Source: Ignavibacteriota bacterium (lineage in GTDB: Bacteria > Bacteroidota > Ignavibacteria > SZUA-365). Taken from it: a DNA stretch of 64,000 bases. The notes under the pieces were generated by a model, which did no database searches, was not told the DNA's origin, and worked only from the letters and a program-made list of their open reading frames with translations. Position 1 is the stretch's first letter, and each line of letters opens with the position of its first letter. The translations under genes were made by a program, and so were the position numbers. Of this stretch, positions 36,301-45,182 are shown in pieces. Location: assembly GCA_016218045.1 (NCBI GenBank), contig JACRFB010000039.1, positions 35,079-99,078 of the forward strand, in the 5' to 3' direction.

Positions 36301-36933
36301 TTATTCGAGCAGTTTATGCTCCAGCACATACCGTGTCAATTCCACATTGTTCTTCAGCTCGAGCTTCTCGAGAATGCGGGCCCGATACGTGGTGACGGTT
36401 TTTTCACTGATGAAGAGTTCGTCGGCGATGGCCTTGAGTGGTTTGCCGGAAACGAGTTTCTCGAGGACCTGAAACTCGCGATTCGAGAGAAGCGCGTGCG
36501 GCGGTTGCGCGATGTCGCGGCCGGCCGCGCGCACGAGCTGATCGGCGACCGCCGCGCTCACATATCGCCCGCCGCCGGCGACTCGACGGATCGCCGCAAT
36601 GAGTTCGTCGGCGGCGCTTTCCTTGCTGATGTAACCGGCCGCGCCCGCACGCAGCATACGCACCGCGTACTGATCCTCGGGATGCATGCTGAGCACCAGC
36701 ACCGCTGGCCGCCGCTCGAGTGAGCGCAACTCCTGCAGTATTTCCCATCCGCTTAATCCGGGCATGGAAATGTCGAGGACGAGGAGGTCGTACTGTCCGC
36801 CGCGCAGGGCGTCCATCGTGTCGTGCCCGTTGCCGCATTCGCCGGCGACGATCAGATCGGCATGACGCGCAAGTATCTGCTTGAGTCCTTCGCGGAAAAG
36901 TGTGTGGTCGTCGGCGAGCAGAATGCGGATCAT
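36301..36933 (-). CDS. NarL/FixJ-family response regulator
   Basis: 210 residues. Receiver with D54 (LLVLDISMPGLSGW) and a LuxR-type HTH at about 145-205 (LSNREFQVLEKLVSGKPLKAIADELFISEKTV, given here in outline). Its ATG overlaps the kinase stop (ATGA), so the two are co-translated. DNA-binding regulator phosphorylated by the kinase at 36930; targets unknown. GAGG lies upstream. The 87-bp repeat array begins directly after its stop codon. Confidence 0.93.
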   Translation of the reverse strand: MIRILLADDHTLFREGLKQILARHADLIVAGECGNGHDTMDALRGGQYDLLVLDISMPGLSGWEILQELRSLERRPAVLVLSMHPEDQYAVRMLRAGAAGYISKESAADELIAAIRRVAGGGRYVSAAVADQLVRAAGRDIAQPPHALLSNREFQVLEKLVSGKPLKAIADELFISEKTVTTYRARILEKLELKNNVELTRYVLEHKLLE

Positions 36934-38855
36934 GTGTCCTCGCGATGATGGGGTATAAAAACGCGGACGCGTGTGCCGCGGCCCGGCGCGCCGTCTATCT
37001 CGGCGGTCCCGCCCCAGTAGGCGGCTCGTTCACGCATGCCGAGCAGCCCGAAGGAGCCGGGATGGGCGGCCTCGTCACCCGTGATGCCTCGCCCGTTGTC
37101 GCGCACGTCGAGAATCACTCCCGACGCGTCCGACGCGAGACGGGCGGTGACGGCGTCCGCCCCCGAATGCCGCGCCGTGTTGGTGAGCGCCTCCTGAAAA
37201 ATGCGGAATATCGCGATCGATCGTTCCGGATCGAGCGCGATGTCGTCGGGCGCGATTTCGACCGCGCAGGCGATGCCCGTGCGACGAGAAAAATCCTCGG
37301 CCTGCCATTCGATGGCTGCGGTGAGACCGAGGTCGTCGAGAAGGCGCGGTCGCAGATCGGTGATCAACTGTTTGACGGAACGGAGCGTGGTGTCGATCAA
37401 TCCGCTCATCACATCGATGCGTCGGTGCAGGTCGGGAAAGGCGTCGCGGACGTCCTCGTCGAGTATGCGCAGCTCCAGCTTCAGCGTGGTGAGCGCCTGT
37501 CCCAGCTCGTCGTGAATTTCACGCGCCATGCCCTTGCGCTCGTCCTCGCGCACCGAATGCAGGTGGGCCGAAAGATTGCGCAGCGATTCGCGCGAGGCGG
37601 TCAGGCGCTGTTCCGCGTCGCGTCGCTCGTGTATCTCTCGTTCGAGCGCCTCGGTGTTGCGCGTGATGCGGTCGGCCATGGCGTTGAAGGTGGAGGCAAG
37701 CGTCCCGATCTCGCCGCGCGCCCCGACGTGCGCGCGTTCGGTGTGTGCGCCGCGGCCGAAGCGCTCGGCGTGGCGCGCGAGCTGCAGCACGGGACGCGAG
37801 ATGCCGCGCGCGACAACCACGCCGACCACGAGGCCCGCGAGCAGCGTGATGAGGCCCGACAACGCGAGCCGCTCGCGCAGGGCCGCGATCGCGCTGAAGG
37901 CCTCGCGCGTGTCGATCTCGGCCAGCAGCACCCAGCGCACACCCTCGATGTCGAGCGGCGCGAAGGCGCTGATCACACGCACACCGCGGTAATCGTTGTC
38001 GATGAGCGTCCCGCTTTCTCCGCGCAGCGCCGCGCGCGCCGCCGCGGTGTTCACGGTCTGCACCAGGGCGGTCGACCGCCTCGCGGCGATGAGCCGCAGT
38101 GTGGCGGAGTCGGCGCCGCTCGCTCGCATGCCGCGCAGGTATTTCGTCGCGTCCTGCAGGAAAAAGCGCGAATCGCTGCGCATGCGCAGGTCGCTGCCGA
38201 CGATGTACGTCTCGCCGCTCTCGCCCAGGCCTCTCTCGAGCCAGCGGCCCCCGGAGGTGGCGAGCGTGTTCAGGCGGTCGATCGAAATGGCCGCTACAAG
38301 CACCAGCGGCGCCCGGCCGGCGTCCGCGAGCTTCACCGCGAACAGCGCCATCGGCGGCGCGGCGTCGCGTGATGAAAAATCGAAGTCCGTCACAATACAC
38401 CCTGTGTCGGCCGCGGCCATTCGCGCCGCGTTGCGCAGTGCCGCCGCTCCCGGACGCGCTCCGTCACGCGCGGCCGCTGCCGCGCCGGCGGACCAACACT
38501 CGCAGTACAGCCGTGTTCCTCCGGTATCCGTCAGGAACAGCGCGCTGAAGGCGTGCTCCTGCGTGTAGCGCAGACCCGAACGGAAAATATCGCGCGCGGC
38601 CTGACCCGCCTGTACCGCGCGCCGCGCTTCGGCCCGGAGCACCTCGTCGTCCGCCGCCTCGCGCATCAGCAGCCGGTGCGAGGCGAACCACTCCTCCACG
38701 CGGCTCTTCATCGTCTCGCGCACGGATGTCAGTCGCTCGAAGGTCGCGGTCTCGAGCGCGTCACGCGACGTGTCGAAGGCCTGCCACCCCGTCGCCCCCA
38801 CCGACAGGAGGCCGAGCAGCACGAAGGCAAGCTGGAGTTTTGTCTGGATGTTCAC
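36930..38855 (-). CDS. Sensor histidine kinase with extracytoplasmic domain and HAMP (NarX-like output)
   Basis: 641 residues. First membrane segment about 8-25 (LAFVLLGLLSVGATGW), a periplasmic sensor of about 310 residues, probably a double Cache-type domain (RDALETATFERLTSVRETM; later GLGESGETYIVGSDL), second membrane segment about 335-357 (LSGLITLLAGLVVGVVVA), HAMP, coiled coil, then HisKA_3 (REDERKGMAREIHDELGQAL) and HATPase (FQEALTNTARHS, DNGRGIT). The start is a GTG at 38855. Pairs with the NarL-type regulator it overlaps. Confidence 0.91.
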   Translation of the reverse strand: MNIQTKLQLAFVLLGLLSVGATGWQAFDTSRDALETATFERLTSVRETMKSRVEEWFASHRLLMREAADDEVLRAEARRAVQAGQAARDIFRSGLRYTQEHAFSALFLTDTGGTRLYCECWSAGAAAAARDGARPGAAALRNAARMAAADTGCIVTDFDFSSRDAAPPMALFAVKLADAGRAPLVLVAAISIDRLNTLATSGGRWLERGLGESGETYIVGSDLRMRSDSRFFLQDATKYLRGMRASGADSATLRLIAARRSTALVQTVNTAAARAALRGESGTLIDNDYRGVRVISAFAPLDIEGVRWVLLAEIDTREAFSAIAALRERLALSGLITLLAGLVVGVVVARGISRPVLQLARHAERFGRGAHTERAHVGARGEIGTLASTFNAMADRITRNTEALEREIHERRDAEQRLTASRESLRNLSAHLHSVREDERKGMAREIHDELGQALTTLKLELRILDEDVRDAFPDLHRRIDVMSGLIDTTLRSVKQLITDLRPRLLDDLGLTAAIEWQAEDFSRRTGIACAVEIAPDDIALDPERSIAIFRIFQEALTNTARHSGADAVTARLASDASGVILDVRDNGRGITGDEAAHPGSFGLLGMRERAAYWGGTAEIDGAPGRGTRVRVFIPHHREDT

Positions 38856-39029
38856 CGCAGGTCACTCATTGTCGCGCGCAAGATACACACGGTCCGCACA
38901 GCGCGAAACGCCGCACACAATACATCCGGCACCGCGGCCCGCTTGCGCCTCCCGACTCCACGTCGTATGTTGGTTATCAGACTATAACATCTTGTTCTCT
39001 ACAAAGTACCTTTAATCCGGGAGCCGATC

Positions 39030-41018
39030 ATGGGTGGAACGCCGGTACAAAATCGTGTGCAACGAGTGGTATTCCTGCTGCTTCTCTCCGCAATGCTGTT
39101 CGCATCCGAGGCCTCCGCGCAGCAGTACACGCGGGTGACCACGGACGACTGGGCCGAAGGCATCGACTACGCGACACCGTTCATCGTCGACATCGACGGC
39201 GACGCGAAACTCGATCTTCTCGTCGGTTCGAGTGCCGGGCCGATCCGCCGCTTCGAACAGAGCGCGCCTCTCTCCATCACCTTTACACTCGTGGATGGAA
39301 ATTTTCTGAACCACACGAACGAATCGGAATCCGCTGTCACCGGGGCCGACCTCGACGCCGACGGAAAACTGGATCTGCTTGTCGGAAACAATGACGGAAA
39401 GCTCTACCACTACAGGCAGCGCGCGGCGAACGGTGAAGAGTTCGAGCTTGTGACGAGCAATTTCGCAAACATCGACATCGGCGCGCATGCGGTGCCGACA
39501 CTCACGGATTTTGAAGGCGACGGATTGTACGATCTTGTTGTCACGGAGTCGTCGAGTCCCGTGCATCTCTTTCGACAGAAGGCCCCCGGGTCGCTCGAAT
39601 TCATTGCGGGCAAGCCGGATATGTTCCAGCTCCGGACCTCGTACCCCTCGGCCTGTTTTGCCGATCTCGATGCCGACGGACGTCTCGACGCGTTGTTCCC
39701 CAACGGGAACAACGGCACGATTCGGCATTATGTGCAGGACGCCGTCGTCAAGGATTCGTTTATCCTTGCCGGCACGGATTTCAGCGGCATCAGTGGCCAT
39801 CCGCTCGGTGTCGCCTGCGCGCGCGACCTGAATGCCGACGGCCGTCTCGAACTACTGATCGGCGACAGATACGGCCGGGTGGTGATGTACGGGCAGACTG
39901 CGGCCGGATCACTCGATTTCAGCACCGTGCTCGATTCGCGTGTCATCGGTATCAGGGATTATGGATCCGAACAGTGTATCGCCGCGACGGATCTCGACGC
40001 GGACGGCCTGCTCGACATTCTTATCGCAACTCTTGTCGACGACAATGCGGGACGATCCGCATTTGCACGTCTCGAGCAGGATCGTGCGGGCTCGCTCTCC
40101 TTCTCGACGCAGCCCATCACCGTAGCCGCGGACCTGGACGGCGGCTGGCCCGGCTTCGGTCTGCATGACATCGACGCGAATGGTCGCATCGACATGATAT
40201 ACAGCCGCGCGGGGGGCTACCTCTCGCGTCTCGAGCAGAGGAACGGCCGGCCGGACGTCTTCGATCTCGTCACGCCGCTTTTTTCCGGTGGCATCGATCC
40301 GCCCGGAAACGCCACATTTCCATCCTTCGTCGATCTCGACGGCAACGGCCGTCTCGACATGCTTCTGAATACGTCGAACAGGAAGACGCTGCACTATGAA
40401 CAGAACGCGGCAAACGACACCGCCTTCACGCTTGTGTCCGACGAACTGCGCGAGCTGAACAACACCTATTATCCGTACTCGTCCTTCCGCCGTGATGCAG
40501 TGACAGGTCGGCTAGTGATGGTTCGCACCTACGCAAACCGGCTTACGCTGTACGCGCAGGACAGCGTGCGGCCTTCATGGTTCAACGCAATCGGCACTAT
40601 CCCGGGTCTCGAGATCCGCTCGTTCCCGCAACCTGTTTTTGCCGACATCAATGCCGACGGAGTATCGGATCTTCTCGTCGGAAATCAGGAGGGGGGCATC
40701 AGTCTCTTCCTCGGCAGCGGACCCAGCGCCGCCTCCGCGCCTGCGTCACCCTCGGGCTTGCGCATCCGCGCGGTGTATCCGCAGCCCGCCGCCACGGAAA
40801 TGTGGGTTGATTTGGGTGCAACGCCGGGCTTGCTCGATATGTCGATACATGACGTGCTCGGGCGCAGTGTGCGCACTTTCACCGCGGTCAATTCCGATGT
40901 CACGGACCGCATCATGCGTATGGATGTGTCGGCTCTCCCGGCAGGTCCCTATCTCCTGCGCGTGCGCGGTGGCGTGTCGGAATCGGCGCGTCTGATCAGT
41001 ATCGGCGCACACCAGTGA
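39030..41018 (+). CDS. Exported FG-GAP/VCBS-repeat protein with T9SS sorting domain
   Basis: 662 residues. GGGAG 6 bases before the ATG, signal peptide (VVFLLLLSAMLFASEASAQQ). Seven or more repeats with the D-x-D-x-D-G calcium-binding signature (VDIDGDAKLDLLVGSS, ADLDADGKLDLLVGNN, DLNADGRLELLIGD, ATDLDADGLLDIL, DINADGVSDLLVGN), as in integrin-like propellers. The last 75 residues are a T9SS type A domain (VYPQPAATEMWVDL ... LPAGPYLLRV). Secreted or surface-attached; role unknown. Confidence 0.88.
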   Translation: MGGTPVQNRVQRVVFLLLLSAMLFASEASAQQYTRVTTDDWAEGIDYATPFIVDIDGDAKLDLLVGSSAGPIRRFEQSAPLSITFTLVDGNFLNHTNESESAVTGADLDADGKLDLLVGNNDGKLYHYRQRAANGEEFELVTSNFANIDIGAHAVPTLTDFEGDGLYDLVVTESSSPVHLFRQKAPGSLEFIAGKPDMFQLRTSYPSACFADLDADGRLDALFPNGNNGTIRHYVQDAVVKDSFILAGTDFSGISGHPLGVACARDLNADGRLELLIGDRYGRVVMYGQTAAGSLDFSTVLDSRVIGIRDYGSEQCIAATDLDADGLLDILIATLVDDNAGRSAFARLEQDRAGSLSFSTQPITVAADLDGGWPGFGLHDIDANGRIDMIYSRAGGYLSRLEQRNGRPDVFDLVTPLFSGGIDPPGNATFPSFVDLDGNGRLDMLLNTSNRKTLHYEQNAANDTAFTLVSDELRELNNTYYPYSSFRRDAVTGRLVMVRTYANRLTLYAQDSVRPSWFNAIGTIPGLEIRSFPQPVFADINADGVSDLLVGNQEGGISLFLGSGPSAASAPASPSGLRIRAVYPQPAATEMWVDLGATPGLLDMSIHDVLGRSVRTFTAVNSDVTDRIMRMDVSALPAGPYLLRVRGGVSESARLISIGAHQ

Positions 41019-41090
41019 TTTGTTCCTCGCGGGACCGCCGATACGAGAATCTGTTGTTTTGATCGAATCGGAGTGCCACATTCCCGGGGT

Positions 41091-41819
41091 ATGTTTCCTC
41101 CGCTGAATACACTCCGTGTCATGTCGCTCCTTGCGCTTGTGTCCGTCCTCTGTACACACGGAGGTTGTGCCGGCGTCGATGCCGCGCAGAACGCGGGAAT
41201 CACCGTGCAGCAGATCCGCCAGCTCGAGGATCTCGACGCTGTGTTGCCGCTGATGCCGGATTCGATCGCCGCCATTTACCGTGCGTACGATACCGAGGCC
41301 TTCTATGCGCAGCATGACGCGCGAATCGGGTCTGTGATCCGGCTGCTCGACTCCCTCAACGGGTGTGTTCCACCCGGTTTCCAATTCGATTCCCTGGTCA
41401 TCGACCATTCTGCGGCATCCTTCGGCCTGGCGGGCCGCATCCATCACACCTTTGCCATATCCAGCAGCTATTTTTTTCTGTTTCAGGATGCGCGCGTGCT
41501 CAGGTCCGTCGTATTCCACGAATTTGGGCATGTGATGTACGACCTTCTCCCCGCGGCGGTCAAGGACACACTTACTCATGTGTGGGACACCCTCGGCCGT
41601 GCATCCCTGCTGTATCTTTTTACGGACGGCGAATACTCCCACAACGCAAAATTCGGCGGTCATCCGTACGACAGTCCCGCGGAATTGTTTGCTTCGACCT
41701 ACAACCTTCTCCACAATAATCTGGAAGAGCTCGACGCCCGCGTTCAGTACATCGATGAAGGCGCATTTTGGACTGTGCGACGACTCCTCGCTCTGGTATT
41801 GCTCGAGACCCCTGTTTGA
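41091..41819 (+). CDS. Putative zinc metallopeptidase-like lipoprotein
   Basis: 242 residues from ATG 41091 (GTG at 41073 and ATG at 41121 are alternatives). The signal peptide ends in a possible lipobox (THGGC, C26). HEFGH at 143-147 is a textbook HExxH zinc site, with E198 (DSPAELFAS) 51 residues later as a plausible third ligand, as in gluzincins. No Pfam family recognised. If active, it would be a lipid-anchored periplasmic or surface peptidase. Stands alone between the FG-GAP protein and the TonB receptor. Confidence 0.72.
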   Translation: MFPPLNTLRVMSLLALVSVLCTHGGCAGVDAAQNAGITVQQIRQLEDLDAVLPLMPDSIAAIYRAYDTEAFYAQHDARIGSVIRLLDSLNGCVPPGFQFDSLVIDHSAASFGLAGRIHHTFAISSSYFFLFQDARVLRSVVFHEFGHVMYDLLPAAVKDTLTHVWDTLGRASLLYLFTDGEYSHNAKFGGHPYDSPAELFASTYNLLHNNLEELDARVQYIDEGAFWTVRRLLALVLLETPV

Positions 41820-41873
41820 ATGTACACGTGATGAAACTGTTCGTGTGAGGGAGCGCGTGGACGGAAATAAAGG

Positions 41874-41926
41874 GGGCGGTGTTGACGCACCGCCCTGCAA
41901 ACCGAAGAATTTTGGTGAACCCAGAT
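41874..41926 (+). repeat. Hairpin element, copy 1 (GGTG-TTGACG-CACC)
   Basis: GGGCGGTG (41874-41881) pairs with CACCGCCC (41888-41895) around the loop TTGACG, followed by AAACCGAAGAATTTTGGTGAACCCAGA. The same layout recurs at 45107-45162. It lies in the 324-base gap between the peptidase-like gene and the TonB receptor, in which nothing else was recognised. Confidence 0.7.
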
Positions 41927-42143
41927 CGGGAGATTCTGCGTTTGCCGAGCAAATGTAGCGGACGCTCACGCCACATGCAATGAGGCGCGCGCTGAACAGC
42001 GCGCGGTCGTAACACCTTTCTCACGCATTCCACACTGCACGCTGTCTGAACGGTAACACGGCGCCGCTAGTTTGGTGGACGCGTGCATGCTCAGCAACCC
42101 CGCCTATGCACAGCCCATCTCCCATCCAATAATATCGAAGAGT

Positions 42144-44945
42144 ATGATGCTGAATTTTCCGCGATTGATTGCCATCGCACTGATAAGTATGACCGCCACA
42201 GCATCCGCGCAGACAGGGTCGTTGACGGGAACAGTGCGCGACGCGCACAGCGGTGAGGTCCTCATCGGCGCAAATATCCTTGTGGTAGAGAGTCGGAAGG
42301 GCGCGTCGAGCGATCTCGACGGCAAGTTCCTGATCCGCGGTCTTCAACCGGGCACGTATACTGTGAGGGCGACGTACGTCGGCTACAGACAGAAGACCAT
42401 AACCGCTGTCACCGTTCTGTATCAACAGCAGAGGACACTCGATATCCTGCTGGACGAGGCGACGGTGCAGACGCAGGAGGTGGTGGTCACGGGAGAAAGA
42501 CAGACCAACACCGATGCCGCGGTGCTTGCCGCGCGGAAACGTTCCGCCACGATTGCGGACGGCATCAGCGCCGAACAGGTGAAACTGACACCCGACGCCA
42601 CGACGGGCGACGCGCTCCGCCGTGTGACGGGCATCTCGCTCGTCGACAACAAGTTCATCTTTGTACGCGGCGTGACCGACCGATACAACTCCGCCATGCT
42701 CAACGGCGTCTCGGTCACCAGCACCGACACCGACAGCGATAAAAAAAGTTTTTCCTTCGATCTGGTCCCGTCGAACCTCGTGGAAAACACGATGGTGACC
42801 AAGACCGCAACGCCGGATCTGCCCGCCGATTTTACGGGAGGACTCGTGCAGATCAACACGCTCGACTTCCCCGACAAACCGATCGTCAAGCTGAGTTTTT
42901 CCTCGTCGTACAACGAGCTTGCAAATCTCCGCACAGTGAACATGTCGCAGGGAGGAGGCAGCGATTGGACGGGATTCGACGACGGTACGCGCGATTTCCC
43001 GTCGGGGAATTTCACGTCGCACAATCTGGCGCAATCCCTCCCGAACAACTGGGCGCAGCAACAGAAACGTTCGCCGATGAACATGTCCATGAACCTGTCC
43101 TACGGCAACCGACTGGTGTTGAACGACGAGGCGGATCAACTCGGCTACATAGCCGCGCTGTCGTATCGCAACGGGTATTCGCGCAGCAATCTCCATTATT
43201 CATACACACGAGCGGGCACACATATTTACAGCGGCGGCGGGCCCAAGGATGTCGCCTCGGTGCAGTGGGGCGGGCTGTTCAACCTGAGTTTCAAGGTCGG
43301 GGGCAATCACAAATTCAGTTTCAAGAACAACTTCAACCAGTCCGCCGACGACAAGGCGTCCGCCTACCGTATCGTCGATGAGAACGAGAACGACCGTGCA
43401 GTACACGTGACGGAGTGGGATCAGCGGTCGATGCTTGTGTCGCAACTCAGCGGGACCCATCATTTTCCGGACGTGTCCGGTCTCGATGTCAACTGGCGAC
43501 TGTCATACACATCGTCCACATCGAAACGTCCGGATCGTAAAACCTACATCTATTCGAAAAACATCCGGGCACCGGAGAGCGAAATGTATCTCGAGCGTGG
43601 CGACCGGTCGTGGGCGAACCTCGACGAGTTTTCTCGCGGGGGCGGTTTCGACGCGCAGCTTCCCATTGCGGGCGTCAAATTAAAGGCCGGAGCCTTGATC
43701 GAGAAGCGTGAACGCTACTTCGACATTAAGTTTTTCCTCGCCGAACTCGAGCGCGGCAGCAATGCGTGGAATCTGCTCGGCCTGCCCATCGGCCAGGTGT
43801 TCAACCCCGACAATTTCGGAGCCGGCAAACTTGTGATGACGCGGCTTTCGGACAAGCGCGATGTGTATTCGGGGGAACAGACGCTTGTTGCATCGTACGG
43901 CATGCTCGACATCCCTCTGTCGGGATTCGTGTCATTCTCCGGCGTGTCGCCGTTCCTCGAGGATGTGCGCCTCGCGGGAGGAGTTCGTGTGGAAAATTCG
44001 GAACAGCGTGTGAATACCATCAGTCCGTTCAGCACCGACGAGGCGTTTATCGCGCGTGTCAAGAACGTCGACATCCTGCCTTCGGCGAATCTGACATTTG
44101 TCCTCAATCAATTGCTGAATCTCCGTTTCGCCGCAAGCCAGTCCGTGAACCGGCCCGAATTCCGTGAACTCTCGAGTTTCTACTTCTACGACTACAGCAT
44201 TTACGAGGGCACATTCGGCAATCCACTGCTGCAGCGCGCGCTGTCGCGCAACTACGATGCGCGTGTAGAGTACTTCCCCGGACCGGGCGAAGTGGTGGCA
44301 TTCAGTGTCTTTCACAAGCGTATCACAAACGCGATAGAACAGCGGATTCTCCCTTCATCAAATCCCGAACGCACCTGGTTCAATTCGCGCTTCGGCGTTA
44401 ACGAGGGATGGGAACTCGAGGTGCGGAAGTCGCTCGATTTCCTGGGCGCGTACGGCACGAATTTCAGCGTCACCGGCAATTACACGCGCATCCGATCCGC
44501 CATTGAGTACCAGCAGGGCTACAAGGTCGACATGGGCGGCGGTGTGTATCTGGACGAATACCGGACGGAGACACGCGAGATGCAGGGACAGTCGCCATAC
44601 ATGTTGAACTTCTCGCTGCTCTTCCGCGAACCCGCGCTCGGCACCACGATCAACCTCCTGTACAACCAGTTCGGCAGCCGTCTCGACGCCGTGGGTGACG
44701 AGAGGGCGCTGGACGTGTACGAGGAAGCGCGCGGGGCGTTCGATCTGACAATCACGCAACCGGTCATCGCGCGCCTCGACGCAAAATTCACAGCAAAGGA
44801 GTTGTTTGTCGTAAATCCGGAGCGCACGGATCGGGAGTCCGGTGACAGGTCAAACGAGCGCCGTTTCACGACACGCGAGGGCAACGAGTACAAGCGCATA
44901 CTCACAGAGCCAACGTACTCGTTGCAGCTTTCATACACATTCTGA
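42144..44945 (+). CDS. TonB-dependent receptor with CarboxypepD-like N-domain
   Basis: 933 residues from ATG 42144 (an adjacent ATG at 42147 is equally possible; earlier starts lack support). Signal peptide (FPRLIAIALISMTATASAQ), a carboxypeptidase-regulatory-like domain (GSLTGTVRDAHSGEVLIGANI ... RATYVGYRQKT), a plug domain (DALRRVTGISLVDNKFIFVRG), then a large outer-membrane barrel ending in LQLSYTF. Such receptors import siderophores, glycans or other large ligands using TonB energy. The protein encoded next (45183) is probably its partner. The ligand is unknown. Confidence 0.93.
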   Translation: MMLNFPRLIAIALISMTATASAQTGSLTGTVRDAHSGEVLIGANILVVESRKGASSDLDGKFLIRGLQPGTYTVRATYVGYRQKTITAVTVLYQQQRTLDILLDEATVQTQEVVVTGERQTNTDAAVLAARKRSATIADGISAEQVKLTPDATTGDALRRVTGISLVDNKFIFVRGVTDRYNSAMLNGVSVTSTDTDSDKKSFSFDLVPSNLVENTMVTKTATPDLPADFTGGLVQINTLDFPDKPIVKLSFSSSYNELANLRTVNMSQGGGSDWTGFDDGTRDFPSGNFTSHNLAQSLPNNWAQQQKRSPMNMSMNLSYGNRLVLNDEADQLGYIAALSYRNGYSRSNLHYSYTRAGTHIYSGGGPKDVASVQWGGLFNLSFKVGGNHKFSFKNNFNQSADDKASAYRIVDENENDRAVHVTEWDQRSMLVSQLSGTHHFPDVSGLDVNWRLSYTSSTSKRPDRKTYIYSKNIRAPESEMYLERGDRSWANLDEFSRGGGFDAQLPIAGVKLKAGALIEKRERYFDIKFFLAELERGSNAWNLLGLPIGQVFNPDNFGAGKLVMTRLSDKRDVYSGEQTLVASYGMLDIPLSGFVSFSGVSPFLEDVRLAGGVRVENSEQRVNTISPFSTDEAFIARVKNVDILPSANLTFVLNQLLNLRFAASQSVNRPEFRELSSFYFYDYSIYEGTFGNPLLQRALSRNYDARVEYFPGPGEVVAFSVFHKRITNAIEQRILPSSNPERTWFNSRFGVNEGWELEVRKSLDFLGAYGTNFSVTGNYTRIRSAIEYQQGYKVDMGGGVYLDEYRTETREMQGQSPYMLNFSLLFREPALGTTINLLYNQFGSRLDAVGDERALDVYEEARGAFDLTITQPVIARLDAKFTAKELFVVNPERTDRESGDRSNERRFTTREGNEYKRILTEPTYSLQLSYTF

Positions 44946-45106
44946 ACCGGCGAACATCGAATCCGAACGCGCGCCGCACCGCGGCCTTACACCCGCGGCC
45001 TAGTTTTGTGTCCATGTTTGACGGATACAGCCGTACGCAACAACCGACAACCCGCGTCCACCAACATATAGATGTCGGCAACAAACCGTGGAAACCGTGA
45101 ATGGCA

Positions 45107-45162
45107 GGGTGTTGACGCACCCGATAATCGACCGCAGCAAACGAAGAATTGGTGAACCCAGA
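45107..45162 (+). repeat. Hairpin element, copy 2 (GGTG-TTGACG-CACC)
   Basis: GGGTG (45107-45111) pairs with CACCC (45118-45122) around the same loop TTGACG, followed after 18 bases by AAACGAAGAATTGGTGAACCCAGA. It lies 20-75 bases before the start of the 45183 gene. Stem bases differ from copy 1 but pairing is kept. Confidence 0.7.
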
Positions 45163-45182
45163 AACCACAGTGGAGATTCAAA

